DNA of 21,663 bases from CAYXRK01 sp964467615 (GCA_964467615.1 CAYXRK010000075.1:1-21663); one strand, 5' to 3'. Numbered from the stretch's first letter, positions 7,544 to 14,896 are shown. The notes: generated from the sequence alone by a model not told the origin. Program-made: numbers and translations.

Positions 7544-8656
7544 ATGAACTCGCGGATCACGTTTGGAATGGTCATTGGGTTGTGTCTGTGTGGTTCTTCC
7601 GCGTACACGCAAGCGTCAGCGGCTAACGATAAACAACTTCGCGATCTAGTCAGTCGTGCGAATGCGGGTGACGCGGACGCCCAGTTTAATCTTGGGGTGA
7701 TATACCACAACGGCGAAGGTGTCCCGGAGGACTTTAAGAAGGCGGTGGAGTGGTACACAAAGGCCGCCGAGCAGGGAGACGCGGACGCTCAGTCTATTCT
7801 TGCGGGGATGTACCAGAATGGCGATGGTGTCCCGGAGGACTTGAAGAAGGCGGCGGAGTGGTATGCCAAGGCCGCCGAGCAGGGAGACGCCGAGGCCCAG
7901 TCCAACCTTGGGCTGATGTACGTGGACGGTGAGGGGGTACCCCAGGATTACAAGAAGGCTTGCGAATGGTTCGAAAAGGCTGCCCAACAGGGTGATGCAA
8001 TGGCGCAATCCTATCTTGGGGTTTTGTACGACGAAGGCAACGGGGTACCTCAGAACCATTCGAAAGCGTTCGAGTGGTTTAAGAAAGCTGCTGAACAGGG
8101 ACTTGCGAAGGCCCAATTGATAGTTGGACAACAATACTACTCCGGTAAGGGGGTACCTCAGGACTTCAAGATGGCTATCGAGTGGCTCGCCAAGGCCGCT
8201 GAACAGGGGCTTGCGAAAGCCCAATACGACCTTGGAGTGATGTACGACGAAGGCAAGGGCGTAGTAGCCCAGGACTACTCGAAAGCGTTCGAGTGGTACG
8301 CCAAGGCCGCCGAGCAGGGAAACGCGGACGCCCAGCACAATCTTGGGGTAATGTACCACGAAGGCGTGGGAGTTCCTCGGGACTACCGAAAGGCTCTTGA
8401 GTGGTACACCAAGGCCGCACAACAGGGTCTCGCGTATGCACAAAGGGATATCGCATACATGTATCTTGAGGGCGAAGGGGTTTCACAGGATTTTGCGAAG
8501 GCCCATATGTGGGCGAATTTGGCTGCGAGTCAAGGTGGGGACAGCGCCGAGCGTGCGCAAAAAATTCGAGAAGCGGTTGCCGCCCGTATGACGCCCGCAC
8601 AGATCGCCGAAGCGCAGAAACTGGCCAGTGAGTTTGTCCCGACTCCGAGTAAGTGA
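7544..8656 (+). CDS. Secreted Sel1-like repeat (SLR) protein
   Basis: A 370-residue protein with an N-terminal signal peptide (hydrophobic core GMVIGLCLCGSSAY, likely cut near ASA-AND) and eight tandem Sel1 repeats of 36 residues. They follow the pattern GDADAQxNLGxxYxxGxGVP-x-D-(F/Y)-xKAxEWYxKAAEQ and run from about residue 43 to 331. The sixth repeat has one extra residue (GVVAQDY). The end (MTPAQIAEAQKLASEF) is the usual C-terminal cap. Sel1 repeats are TPR-like alpha-solenoids that bind proteins; exported versions often scaffold envelope or host-interaction complexes. Neighbouring repeats are very similar at DNA level, pointing to recent duplication. A strong Shine-Dalgarno (AGGAGG) sits 4 bases before ATG 7544, inside a hairpin. 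The partner is unknown. Confidence 0.93.
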   Translation: MNSRITFGMVIGLCLCGSSAYTQASAANDKQLRDLVSRANAGDADAQFNLGVIYHNGEGVPEDFKKAVEWYTKAAEQGDADAQSILAGMYQNGDGVPEDLKKAAEWYAKAAEQGDAEAQSNLGLMYVDGEGVPQDYKKACEWFEKAAQQGDAMAQSYLGVLYDEGNGVPQNHSKAFEWFKKAAEQGLAKAQLIVGQQYYSGKGVPQDFKMAIEWLAKAAEQGLAKAQYDLGVMYDEGKGVVAQDYSKAFEWYAKAAEQGNADAQHNLGVMYHEGVGVPRDYRKALEWYTKAAQQGLAYAQRDIAYMYLEGEGVSQDFAKAHMWANLAASQGGDSAERAQKIREAVAARMTPAQIAEAQKLASEFVPTPSK

Positions 8657-8665
8657 CGATTCACG

Positions 8666-8686
8666 CTCGTTGAACCTGGGAACGAG
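8666..8686. terminator. Possible hairpin between convergent genes
   Basis: CTCGTT (8666-8671) pairs with AACGAG (8681-8686) across a 9-base loop, between the ends of the Sel1 gene and the convergent zinc-ribbon gene. There is no T-run on either side, so terminator function is only suggested by position. Confidence 0.25.
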
Positions 8687-8714
8687 AAGAACAACCACCC
8701 CGGCGGATGGGCGT

Positions 8715-9065
8715 TTATTGACGATCGCTCAAAGTGGCAATAGGCGTTCCGCACGACGGGCACATGAGGTAGCCGTTGGCGGCGGGATGTAAGTGAATCG
8801 CGCTTTGCCCAGTATCCCAACATTTGCTGCAATACGGGTGCTGGTTCTCGTCCCAGTAGACGTGATTCTTGTATGTAAGGCGCGCTTTGAGTGCGACCTT
8901 ATCGTGAAGTTCGCGATTTTCTTCTCGCAAACTTACGATTTGAGTCTGCATGTCCAATGCCTGAGCCTGAACGTCCAGGATTTTGCGATTTAATTCGACA
9001 TTGTCCAACTGTTGGACCATCTTGAAGAGAGATTTTATATCGTCAATCAATGGCATTTTCGGCAT
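8715..9065 (-). CDS. Small coiled-coil zinc-ribbon protein
   Basis: A 116-residue protein. Residues ~20-62 form a heptad-like helix (VELNRKILDVQAQALDMQ, then SLREENRELHDKVALKA), followed by a zinc ribbon with C79-x2-C82 (YCSKCWD) and C102-x2-C105 (MCPSCG), four cysteines fit to bind one zinc. I recall similar unnamed proteins with a helix, then YW...PYC-x2-CWD...CP-x-C, of unknown role. I chose ATG 9065, 9 bases after the stop of the upstream gene, with GAGA just before it; a TTG at 9071 and an ATG at 9056 are alternatives. The tight spacing makes it the second gene of a two-gene operon with the exported 284-residue protein. Confidence 0.78.
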   Translation of the reverse strand: MPKMPLIDDIKSLFKMVQQLDNVELNRKILDVQAQALDMQTQIVSLREENRELHDKVALKARLTYKNHVYWDENQHPYCSKCWDTGQSAIHLHPAANGYLMCPSCGTPIATLSDRQ

Positions 9066-9074
9066 GCACAATCT

Positions 9075-9929
9075 CTACAGTTCTATCTCAAGAATAATTT
9101 CTTTGCGCTTGCCGTTAACTTCGACTTCAAACCGGTTGATTCCTTTATTGAATTGTTTGCTCAAGGCCTTGAAGTCTGTCGTTCCGACGGCGGTTACGCA
9201 ACCGTCTTGCTCTTTCCGTGACGCAGTGTCTATTTGAAGAGGCAGCGCTTCGATTTCCTGCCCGTTAATCGTCACGATGGACGCAGCATCGACCGGCCCT
9301 GCGCAATTCACAATCTCTATCGGCAATTTGTTCACCTTCGTTTGCGTCTCGACGTCGTCGTAGCGCACCGACACGGACAAGTCGCTAACCTCGCCAAGCG
9401 AAATAGTCTGAGGCGTATCGGGTGGAAGTTCGACGGATGATCCGGCTTGCACGAAACAGTCAAATATTGTTCCCTCTTCGAGCACCGCGTTTTGTCCCTT
9501 GATAAAAATGAGGGGCCACGCGACGATTGCGAATGTGGCTATCGCAACGCCCATACGTCCCTTCCCCGATTTATCGTAGCCACCGTCAAGGGCGACGTCT
9601 TCGCCGTCCACGCCGGGTACCGACATCGCCCGAATTTCGACGTTGCCCTTGCGACCTGCTACTTTTGCCTTTTTGACTTCGGACACCCGGCAGGACACCT
9701 GAGCACCGGCGGGAATTACAGTCTTGCCGTCCACCCTTACGTCGCGCCATACATGCGACCGGACAACGTCGCCCTCCTTGGTGTCTTTCTTTTTTGACGT
9801 GACTTTCTCGTCGAGTTGAACGAAAACAGGGGTCATTACTGGAATCTTGAGCCGCTCTGCGTTCGCAGGAAAACAGACCGCCAACGCAACCAAAACACAT
9901 ACAACTCTGTAGCTACTGCGTTCTCTCAC
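9075..9929 (-). CDS. Exported hypothetical protein
   Basis: A 284-residue protein with a signal peptide (VVCVLVALAVCFPANA, cut near residue 24). The first domain has MTPVFVQLDEKVTSKK...EGDVV...DVRVDGKTVIPAGA (residues ~31-76), a pattern like the beta-rich TrbI/VirB10-type or capsid-associated proteins in which a secreted domain requires V-IPAGA; this similarity is loose. A second hydrophobic stretch (~126-143, MGVAIATFAIVAWPLIFI) may be a membrane helix, followed by EEGTIFDCFV. The C-terminal part (NGQEIEALPL..., NRFEVEVNGKRKEIILEIEL) looks like a small beta-sandwich. The GTG start at 9929 is supported by AGGAG 7 bases upstream. It is first in an operon with the zinc-ribbon gene. Function unknown. 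Confidence 0.8.
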   Translation of the reverse strand: MRERSSYRVVCVLVALAVCFPANAERLKIPVMTPVFVQLDEKVTSKKKDTKEGDVVRSHVWRDVRVDGKTVIPAGAQVSCRVSEVKKAKVAGRKGNVEIRAMSVPGVDGEDVALDGGYDKSGKGRMGVAIATFAIVAWPLIFIKGQNAVLEEGTIFDCFVQAGSSVELPPDTPQTISLGEVSDLSVSVRYDDVETQTKVNKLPIEIVNCAGPVDAASIVTINGQEIEALPLQIDTASRKEQDGCVTAVGTTDFKALSKQFNKGINRFEVEVNGKRKEIILEIEL

Positions 9930-9936
9930 GGGCCTT

Positions 9937-9941
9937 CTCCT
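9937..9941 (-). promoter_or_regulatory. Shine-Dalgarno deciding a GTG start
   Basis: On the minus strand AGGAG lies 7 bases before GTG 9929, in GAAGGAGAAGG. It fixes the start of the exported protein directly before its signal peptide. Confidence 0.75.
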
Positions 9942-10033
9942 TCGCTCGCGCGATTAGCGGATTACCTACTCTTAGATTGCCGACTTCTAAACGGGTTCGT
10001 AAAGAAAAGTTTGCTGGCGTCAACGTTCGAGGC

Positions 10034-10340
10034 GTGACAATCAAACCGTCTCTCTGTTATGTGGAAATAGTGCTATCACCTTATGCCACTATATGTCAAG
10101 AAATTCTTAGGCTCGTTCATGTTCGACCTTGCCCAAGCGTATGTGCATCGCGGTGCGTTTTCTCCGGCATCGATGGATGACGCAACGCACGTGGCTGCCG
10201 CCGCGATCGGGAATTTTGATATAATCGTGTCGTGGAATTTCAAGCATTTGGTCAATCGCCGTCGTAGGGCGATGGTAGCAGCCGTCAACATCGACTTGGG
10301 ATTTCCCAGTATCGAAATCTTGGCGCCGCCAGAAGTCTAG
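10034..10340 (+). pseudogene. PIN-domain toxin gene, internally deleted and frameshifted
   Basis: An 85-residue open frame (ATG 10083 to 10340) is the C-terminal half of a PIN-domain protein: LAQAYVHRGAFSPASMDDA-THVAAAAIGNFD-IIVSWNFKHLVN and the SP/AP-x-EV ending. It lacks the N-terminal strand with the first acidic residue. In another frame, just upstream (GTG 10034), the DNA reads VTIKPSLCYVEIVLSPY, which matches the usual PIN start (KPxVYVETSVxSY) minus about one codon. The two parts abut near 10088, so roughly 50-60 residues of the middle are missing and the frame has changed. PIN proteins are magnesium-dependent RNases, often VapC-type toxins. I infer an inactive toxin. The small frame could still be translated. 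Confidence 0.65.
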
Positions 10341-10351
10341 TGAGACTAAAA

Positions 10352-10573
10352 ATGGACTACTTCGATTACGAATCAGCCGCACAGGAAGCTGGCGTGCCAA
10401 ATGGTGTCCTTCGCGAATGGGAACTTGGGTTTCAGCGCGAGTATCCCGGCGACGACATGATGGTTGAACTGCGCCTGCTTAGGGCGTGTGCCGCGGCAAA
10501 GGGCGGTGTCGATCAACTGGATCGCGTTGCGAATGCGCTCGCGCAGGAGTTTCTAGCCGGTTCGGCGAGTTAG
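10352..10573 (+). CDS. Small hypothetical protein downstream of the PIN remnant
   Basis: A 73-residue acidic, mostly helical protein (MDYFDYESAAQEAGVPNGVL, then REWELGFQREYPGDDMMVEL and an Ala-rich C-terminal helix). I do not recognise a family. ATG 10352 is preferred; a GTG at 10340 overlapping the PIN stop (TAGTG) would add four residues and hint at translational coupling. Its position directly after a PIN gene suggests the partner of that toxin, but antitoxins more often come first, so this is weak. Confidence 0.55.
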   Translation: MDYFDYESAAQEAGVPNGVLREWELGFQREYPGDDMMVELRLLRACAAAKGGVDQLDRVANALAQEFLAGSAS

Positions 10574-11223
10574 GCTCCTCAGATAGGCGTCGTTTTATTC
10601 TGATGCCGTTATTTCGCGGCTCCGATCCCTCTCGTAAACACGCGTTTTCGTCAATAAAACTGGCCCTTTTTCAAAAATTTAGGTCAACGCGTGGTGTTAT
10701 ATAAGTAGGGCGGTTCCATCGCGCGACCACGACGCCAACTATTCCGGCAGTAATACCGAATCGGTCGACGTGCCCTCGAATGGCCCAAATGAGCGATTGT
10801 GAGGGGCAATCGAGCGAAAAACAGCGCCAATTGAGCGCCAAAAAGAGCCAATTTTGAGGTAAAAATATTGCGAAAGATATCGTATACAGTGGTCGAAGAG
10901 CCATCAACTACCGTGGGTAGTGCTCCAGTAATACCGCTTTCCACGCCGCCTCCCGGTTCCCCCGTAGAAATTCTAAACCGTACTTACGGCGACAGAATCC
11001 GGTGTGACAAATTTTGTCACTTTGACTGCTCAAAAAACTCGAAAATGCGGAGAGGGTTGTTTCTCCAGGGAAGTTTTCACACCAAATCGACACCATTTGG
11101 CACCATAATGGAACACATTGGAGTATCATGCGAAGGATCGAAACTCATAGGAAGCGAGCAGCGAGTTGTCATGCGAGCGAACTATCGTTAGGCAGTGACT
11201 AGCCTCCCGTGCTACGTTGATTG
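10574..11223. other. About 650 bp without a credible gene, repeat-bearing and AT-richer
   Basis: Open frames here (for example 10868-11191) have protein sequences with no recognisable features. I see AT-rich tracts (10636-10690, with TTATATAAG), a degenerate run of GCGCCAA-type units (10813-10856), a dyad CGATTG/CAATCG (10794-10812), the 11-mer CAGTAATACCG twice (10747-10757 and 10928-10938), and a near-perfect palindrome GTGACAAA-T-TTTGTCAC at 11004-11020 that could be an operator. Confidence 0.5.
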
Positions 11224-11224
11224 G

Positions 11225-11230
11225 GGAGGG
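11225..11230 (+). promoter_or_regulatory. Shine-Dalgarno deciding a TTG start for the permease
   Basis: GGAGGG (within GGGGAGGGAGA, 11223-11233) lies 6 bases before TTG 11237. The in-frame GTG further upstream at 11195 has no such site. Confidence 0.65.
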
Positions 11231-11236
11231 AGACTG

Positions 11237-12715
11237 TTGGCTCAGAAGACCCGCGCGTCCGGCGTGTCGTATGAACGCAAGGACGACGATTACTTCGCGC
11301 AACGCGGCCTCAAGCGGTATGCGGGAGTGTGGTCGCTGTGGGCGCTCGGCGTGGGCGCGGTCATCTCGGGCGATTTCTTCGGGTGGAATTTCGGGCTGCC
11401 GGTGGGCGGGTTCGGCGGGCTGCTCATCGCCACGGTCATCATCTCGGTGATGTACGTCTGCCTGTGCTACTCGATTGCCGAGATGTCGCCCGCGCTGCCG
11501 CACGCCGGCGGGGCGTACTCGTTCGGGCGCACGGCGATGGGCCCGTGGGGCGGGTTCGTGACCGGCCTGGCGGAAAATATGGAGTATGTATTGACGCCGG
11601 CTGTGATCGTTGTGGGCATTGGCGGATATCTGGGCACGATTTTCAATGATCTGATCGGCGTTGAAGTGCCTGCGCCGATTTGGTGGTTTTGCGCGTACGC
11701 GATTTTTGTCGGACTGAACATCGTGGGCGTTGAGGTGTCGTTCATGTTCACGGTCGTCATCACGTTCATCGCGCTCGCGGTGCTCGCCGTGTTCTGGGTC
11801 GGCGCGATTCCGCACTTCTCGCTCGACCTCGCGCTGAACGTGGAGCCGAAAGAAGGCCACGGCAAATGGCTCCCGAACGGTTGGGGCGGGGTCGCGGCGT
11901 CGCTGCCGTTCGCTATCTGGTTTTATCTCGGCATCGAGCAACTGCCGCTTGCGGCGGAGGAGTCGCACGACCCGAAACGCGACATGCCGCGCGGCCTGAT
12001 GTACGGCATCGCCACGCTGATCGTCGCGGCGCTGCTCACGCTGTTCCTCAACGCGGGCATCGCGCCGGGCGCGGCGGAGGTTGGCGCGTCGAACGAGCCG
12101 TTGTTTCTCGCGTTCAAGACGATCTTCGGCGATGGCATGGGCGCGGCGTTGTTGGCACTGGTCGCCGTGGCGGGGCTCGTCGCCAGTTTCCACGCGATCA
12201 TCTACGCGTACGGCCGCAACATCTACAGCCTGAGCCGCGCGGGATATTTCCCGAAATGGATGTCCGTCACGCATCCCGCGCGCAAGACGCCGCACGTCGC
12301 GCTGGTTATCGGCGCGGTTGTCGGCTATGCCGTCGCGCTGGTCATCGAATACGGCAAGGAAATTTTCGGCGAGGTGCCCGTCGGCGCGGCGCTGCTCAAC
12401 ATGGCCGTGTTCGGCGCGGTCATCGCGTACATCATGCAATCGCTCGCGTTCGTGTTGCTGCGTCGCGATCACGCGCACATCGAGCGGCCCTACCGCAGCC
12501 CCCTCGGCAACGCCGGCGCGTGGACCGCCGCGCTGATCGCCGCCGTGTCGTTCGTCGCCCTCTTCCTCAACAAGGACTACCGCGTCGCCATCTACGGTTG
12601 CGCCGCCTGGTTCCTCCTCGGCCTCGTCTACTTCTACTTCCACGCCCGCCACCACATGGTCCTCTCGCCGGAGGAGGAATTCGCGATGGAGCAGCGGGAG
12701 AGGCGAAAGGACTGA
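11237..12715 (+). CDS. eat: Ethanolamine permease (APC superfamily)
   Basis: A 492-residue polytopic protein of the amino acid-polyamine-organocation superfamily that should import ethanolamine with protons across the inner membrane. The start of the first helix (GVWSLWALGVGAVISGDFFG, ~residues 30-49), YSIAEMSPALPHAGGAYSFG and ENMEYVLTPAVIVVGIGGYL match the ethanolamine-permease subfamily as I remember it. About twelve hydrophobic segments follow, with FHAIIYAYGRNIYSLSRAGY in the middle. The TTG start at 11237 fits a strong Shine-Dalgarno; a GTG at 11195 would add 14 residues. No eut enzyme genes are nearby, so ethanolamine use would rely on genes elsewhere. The G+C-rich codons match the flanking core genes, unlike the neighbours on both sides. 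Confidence 0.88.
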   Translation: MAQKTRASGVSYERKDDDYFAQRGLKRYAGVWSLWALGVGAVISGDFFGWNFGLPVGGFGGLLIATVIISVMYVCLCYSIAEMSPALPHAGGAYSFGRTAMGPWGGFVTGLAENMEYVLTPAVIVVGIGGYLGTIFNDLIGVEVPAPIWWFCAYAIFVGLNIVGVEVSFMFTVVITFIALAVLAVFWVGAIPHFSLDLALNVEPKEGHGKWLPNGWGGVAASLPFAIWFYLGIEQLPLAAEESHDPKRDMPRGLMYGIATLIVAALLTLFLNAGIAPGAAEVGASNEPLFLAFKTIFGDGMGAALLALVAVAGLVASFHAIIYAYGRNIYSLSRAGYFPKWMSVTHPARKTPHVALVIGAVVGYAVALVIEYGKEIFGEVPVGAALLNMAVFGAVIAYIMQSLAFVLLRRDHAHIERPYRSPLGNAGAWTAALIAAVSFVALFLNKDYRVAIYGCAAWFLLGLVYFYFHARHHMVLSPEEEFAMEQRERRKD

Positions 12716-12806
12716 TGGTCCCGTTGCTCTGCAGGAGTACCCGGCGTAAAGTGCCGGATACTGGACCGGATGAACAGTTGGCCCGTTTCTTGGAACCGTC
12801 CCGCGC

Positions 12807-13001
12807 ATGACCAAACTTCTAACGACAGAGGATGCGGCCGCATACTTGGGCGTGACACCGGCGCGTATAAGGCAATACATTCTTGAAGAGCGGTTGAAGT
12901 CGGAAAAACAAGGGCGCGATCACTTATTGGAAGAGAAGGAAGTTAAACGCTTCGCAAGAGAAGGAAGAAAGCGTCGCGGACGCCCAAAGAAGAAAAAATA
13001 A
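12807..13001 (+). CDS. Small helix-turn-helix protein with basic GRPKKKK tail
   Basis: A 64-residue DNA-binding protein of the excisionase/MerR-like HTH_17 type: LLTTEDAAAYLGVTPARIRQ forms the helix-turn-helix, then a short wing (SEKQGRDHLLEEKEVKRF). The tail RKRRGRPKKKK contains an AT-hook-like RGRP. Similar small HTH proteins with GRP(K/R) tails often sit beside restriction-modification and toxin genes. It is 39 bases before the methyltransferase on the same strand, so a role like a controller protein is possible, though it is not the HTH_3 type seen in classical C proteins. No good Shine-Dalgarno precedes ATG 12807. Confidence 0.8.
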   Translation: MTKLLTTEDAAAYLGVTPARIRQYILEERLKSEKQGRDHLLEEKEVKRFAREGRKRRGRPKKKK

Positions 13002-13004
13002 CGC

Positions 13005-13033
13005 TTGCGCGTGCGTTAGGAAAAGTGTAGACT
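13005..13033 (+). promoter_or_regulatory. Possible promoter directly before the methyltransferase
   Basis: TTGCGC (13005-13010) and TAGACT (13028-13033) are separated by 17 bases. A start site about 7 bases after the -10 falls on or next to ATG 13041, which would make the transcript leaderless. No Shine-Dalgarno is present before this ATG. The -35 matches only three of six consensus bases. Confidence 0.35.
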
Positions 13034-13040
13034 ACGTTCT

Positions 13041-13925
13041 ATGAAACCAGCGAACAGCAGAGCGAGGAAGCTTTCGGATCCCACTACCGAGGCCCCATTG
13101 TTCGTCGTCGAAGGCGATGTACGAGACGTCTTGCCGACGTTTCCTGACGAGACGTTTCAGTCGGTAATCACCTCACCGCCCTACTGGGGGGTCCGCGACT
13201 ATGGTGTAAAGAACCAAATTGGCGCGGAGCGCGACGTAAACGACTACGTACGGTCGCTGGTTAAAGTTTTCACCGAAGTGCGGCGAGTGCTCCGATCCGA
13301 CGGAACGTTCTGGCTCAACATTGGAAATACCTATACGTCAGGCGGCCGCACGTGGAGGCAGGAGGACGCAAAGAACAAGGGACGCGCCATGTCATACCGG
13401 CCTCCTACACCGGATGGTCTCAAGAAAAAGGACCTCATAGGCATCGCGTGGATGCTTGCAATGGAGTGTCAACGGGACGGCTGGTATCTGCGAAACGACA
13501 TAATCTGGTACAAGCCAAATTGCCAGCCGGAAAGTGTCAAGGATCGATTGACTGTTTCGCACGAGTATCTGTTTTTGCTGACAAAGTCCGAGAGATACAC
13601 GTTCAATCAGGAAACAATCAAGGAACAAGTCACGAACGGTAACGGACTCAAAAACAAGAGGACCGTTTGGTCCATCAATACGGAACCTTATCCCGGCGCA
13701 CATTTTGCGGTATTCCCGAAGGCCTTGGTTCGTCCGTGCGTGCTCGCGGGAACGAAAGAAGGTGACTTGATACTTGATCCGTTCTACGGGGTGGGAACGG
13801 TGGGCGTCGTGGCCAAGGAACTTGGTCGACGTTGTGTTGGAATAGAAATCAAGCCGGAGTTCGTAGAACTGGCGAAGGAACGGAGTACGGTCGTCCAGAG
13901 GAGCTTTAGTCTAGCGGGATGGTGA
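13041..13925 (+). CDS. Type II DNA methyltransferase (beta class, SmaI-like system)
   Basis: A 294-residue S-adenosylmethionine-dependent DNA amino-methyltransferase. Catalytic motif IV is TSPPYW (residues 44-49), and the SAM-binding motif I comes late, DPFYGVGT at 246-253, the order of the beta class that includes N4-cytosine and N6-adenine enzymes. The size matches M.SmaI (about 292 residues, N4-cytosine in CCCGGG), and the partner nuclease is SmaI-like, so CCCGGG protection by N4-cytosine methylation is predicted. The central target-recognition region is about residues 110-220. Its end overlaps the end of the convergent nuclease gene by 20 bp. AT-richer codon use than the flanking genes suggests transfer. 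Confidence 0.92.
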   Translation: MKPANSRARKLSDPTTEAPLFVVEGDVRDVLPTFPDETFQSVITSPPYWGVRDYGVKNQIGAERDVNDYVRSLVKVFTEVRRVLRSDGTFWLNIGNTYTSGGRTWRQEDAKNKGRAMSYRPPTPDGLKKKDLIGIAWMLAMECQRDGWYLRNDIIWYKPNCQPESVKDRLTVSHEYLFLLTKSERYTFNQETIKEQVTNGNGLKNKRTVWSINTEPYPGAHFAVFPKALVRPCVLAGTKEGDLILDPFYGVGTVGVVAKELGRRCVGIEIKPEFVELAKERSTVVQRSFSLAGW

Positions 13926-14673
13926 ACTCCCAGGTTGCGTGAACGTGGCAAAAGTTCTTCCCGAGGTTCTTTACTTGCAGTTTCCGCTCTGTTCCGCCGT
14001 CGAAGTAAAGTTGGAAGATGGGATCGCCGTCACACGTCTCAACGTAACAATACCCTGGCTTTGGAAATTGTTTGCTGTCCGCCTTCATTTCCAGCCGTCC
14101 ACGGCGGGCCTTCAGCAGTAGGTCTCTGGGAATCTCGACCAATTCGTAGCACCAGTCAGGCGCACGTCGAAGCGCCCTGAGAGTGAATATTTGCTGATAG
14201 TTTCGTAGGTGGCGCAAGAAGGCGGCTCGCAATCCGATCAAGTCGCGCGGATCGTCTCCCCACTTTCCACGTCCCAATTCCATGAACTTGCTGATCCAAA
14301 TCTTATCTGTGCCTATGTTCGTGTCCGCCTGCGTTTTCAATGAGACACGGGTACCATCGATGGTAATATCGTGTCCCGGGTTTCCTTTCGGGGCGCGGAC
14401 TGCTTTGTGTCCGCTCATGTTCAGGATCGACTCCAATACGTACTCGAATTTGTCCTTGGAAAAAGGTTCAGCAGAGAAAGCGTGGTGTATCCGAAGCGCA
14501 TCGCCAAAATTTTCAAGCGTCTCCGCGTCGAGGAGGCCGTTTTCTTCTACGTGAAAGTCGTGTGGGGCTTCGAACACATTGATGACGCGGTCGAGCCAAT
14601 AGATTTGTCCCTTAGTGAGCGACGGAATCTTGTTGACAATCTTCCGAATTCGTTGTTGGCGGTCCATTGTCAT
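13906..14673 (-). CDS. SmaI-family type II restriction endonuclease
   Basis: A 255-residue nuclease, about the length of SmaI. It shares long stretches with SmaI as I remember it: NPGHDITIDGTRVSLKT (98-114), SKFMELGRGKW, NYQQIFTLR, YELVEIPRDLLLKA, SKQFPKPGYCYV and FQLYFDGGTERKLQVKNL. The likely PD-(D/E)xK core is D102...S111-L112-K113, with serine in the usual glutamate position. SmaI cuts CCC^GGG to blunt ends with magnesium. I chose ATG 14673; an ATG at 14667 is also possible, and no clear Shine-Dalgarno is seen. Transcription runs towards the methyltransferase, with tail-to-tail overlap of 20 bp. The frame is intact with all blocks present, so it is probably active. Confidence 0.88.
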   Translation of the reverse strand: MTMDRQQRIRKIVNKIPSLTKGQIYWLDRVINVFEAPHDFHVEENGLLDAETLENFGDALRIHHAFSAEPFSKDKFEYVLESILNMSGHKAVRAPKGNPGHDITIDGTRVSLKTQADTNIGTDKIWISKFMELGRGKWGDDPRDLIGLRAAFLRHLRNYQQIFTLRALRRAPDWCYELVEIPRDLLLKARRGRLEMKADSKQFPKPGYCYVETCDGDPIFQLYFDGGTERKLQVKNLGKNFCHVHATWEFTIPLD

Positions 14674-14896
14674 GTCTGAGCTTGCCCGAAGGTATCGACA
14701 GTTGTCGTACAGATTTGAGCGTGGTCGTTGCGTGGATCGTTATCGATTTGAGTGCGGAACCCTAACAGCGGATTCGAATGTGATCAAGCGTGGTTCCGAA
14801 GCGGGCCAAAAGCGAGCTGCCGCGAACATGCGGCCACTCACCCGGAACTCTATAGTGGAAAGTTCCAAGAAACAGGTGTCCTAGGAGCACCCCAGC

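Larger units (their letters stand above)
12782..14876. repeat. 15-bp inverted repeats flanking the restriction-modification module
   Basis: GTTTCTTGGAAC (12785-12796) and its exact reverse complement GTTCCAAGAAAC (14862-14873) bracket the HTH, methyltransferase and nuclease genes; extended to 15 bp (12782-12796 and 14862-14876) the match is 14/15. They could be ends of a transferred cassette or two copies of a dispersed repeat. No target duplication is evident. Confidence 0.5.

Noticed and set aside
11003..11021. CRP-like site (TGTGA ... TCAC)
   Set aside because: The half-sites are 9 bases apart, not the 6 needed, and the second half lacks the final A.
10868..11191. 107-codon plus-strand open frame with a TTG start
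   Set aside because: No Shine-Dalgarno, odd composition and no recognisable pattern; it crosses repeats and the palindrome.
11126..12880. 584-codon minus-strand open frame
   Set aside because: Antisense to the well-matched ethanolamine permease, with a low-complexity Arg/Asp/His composition.
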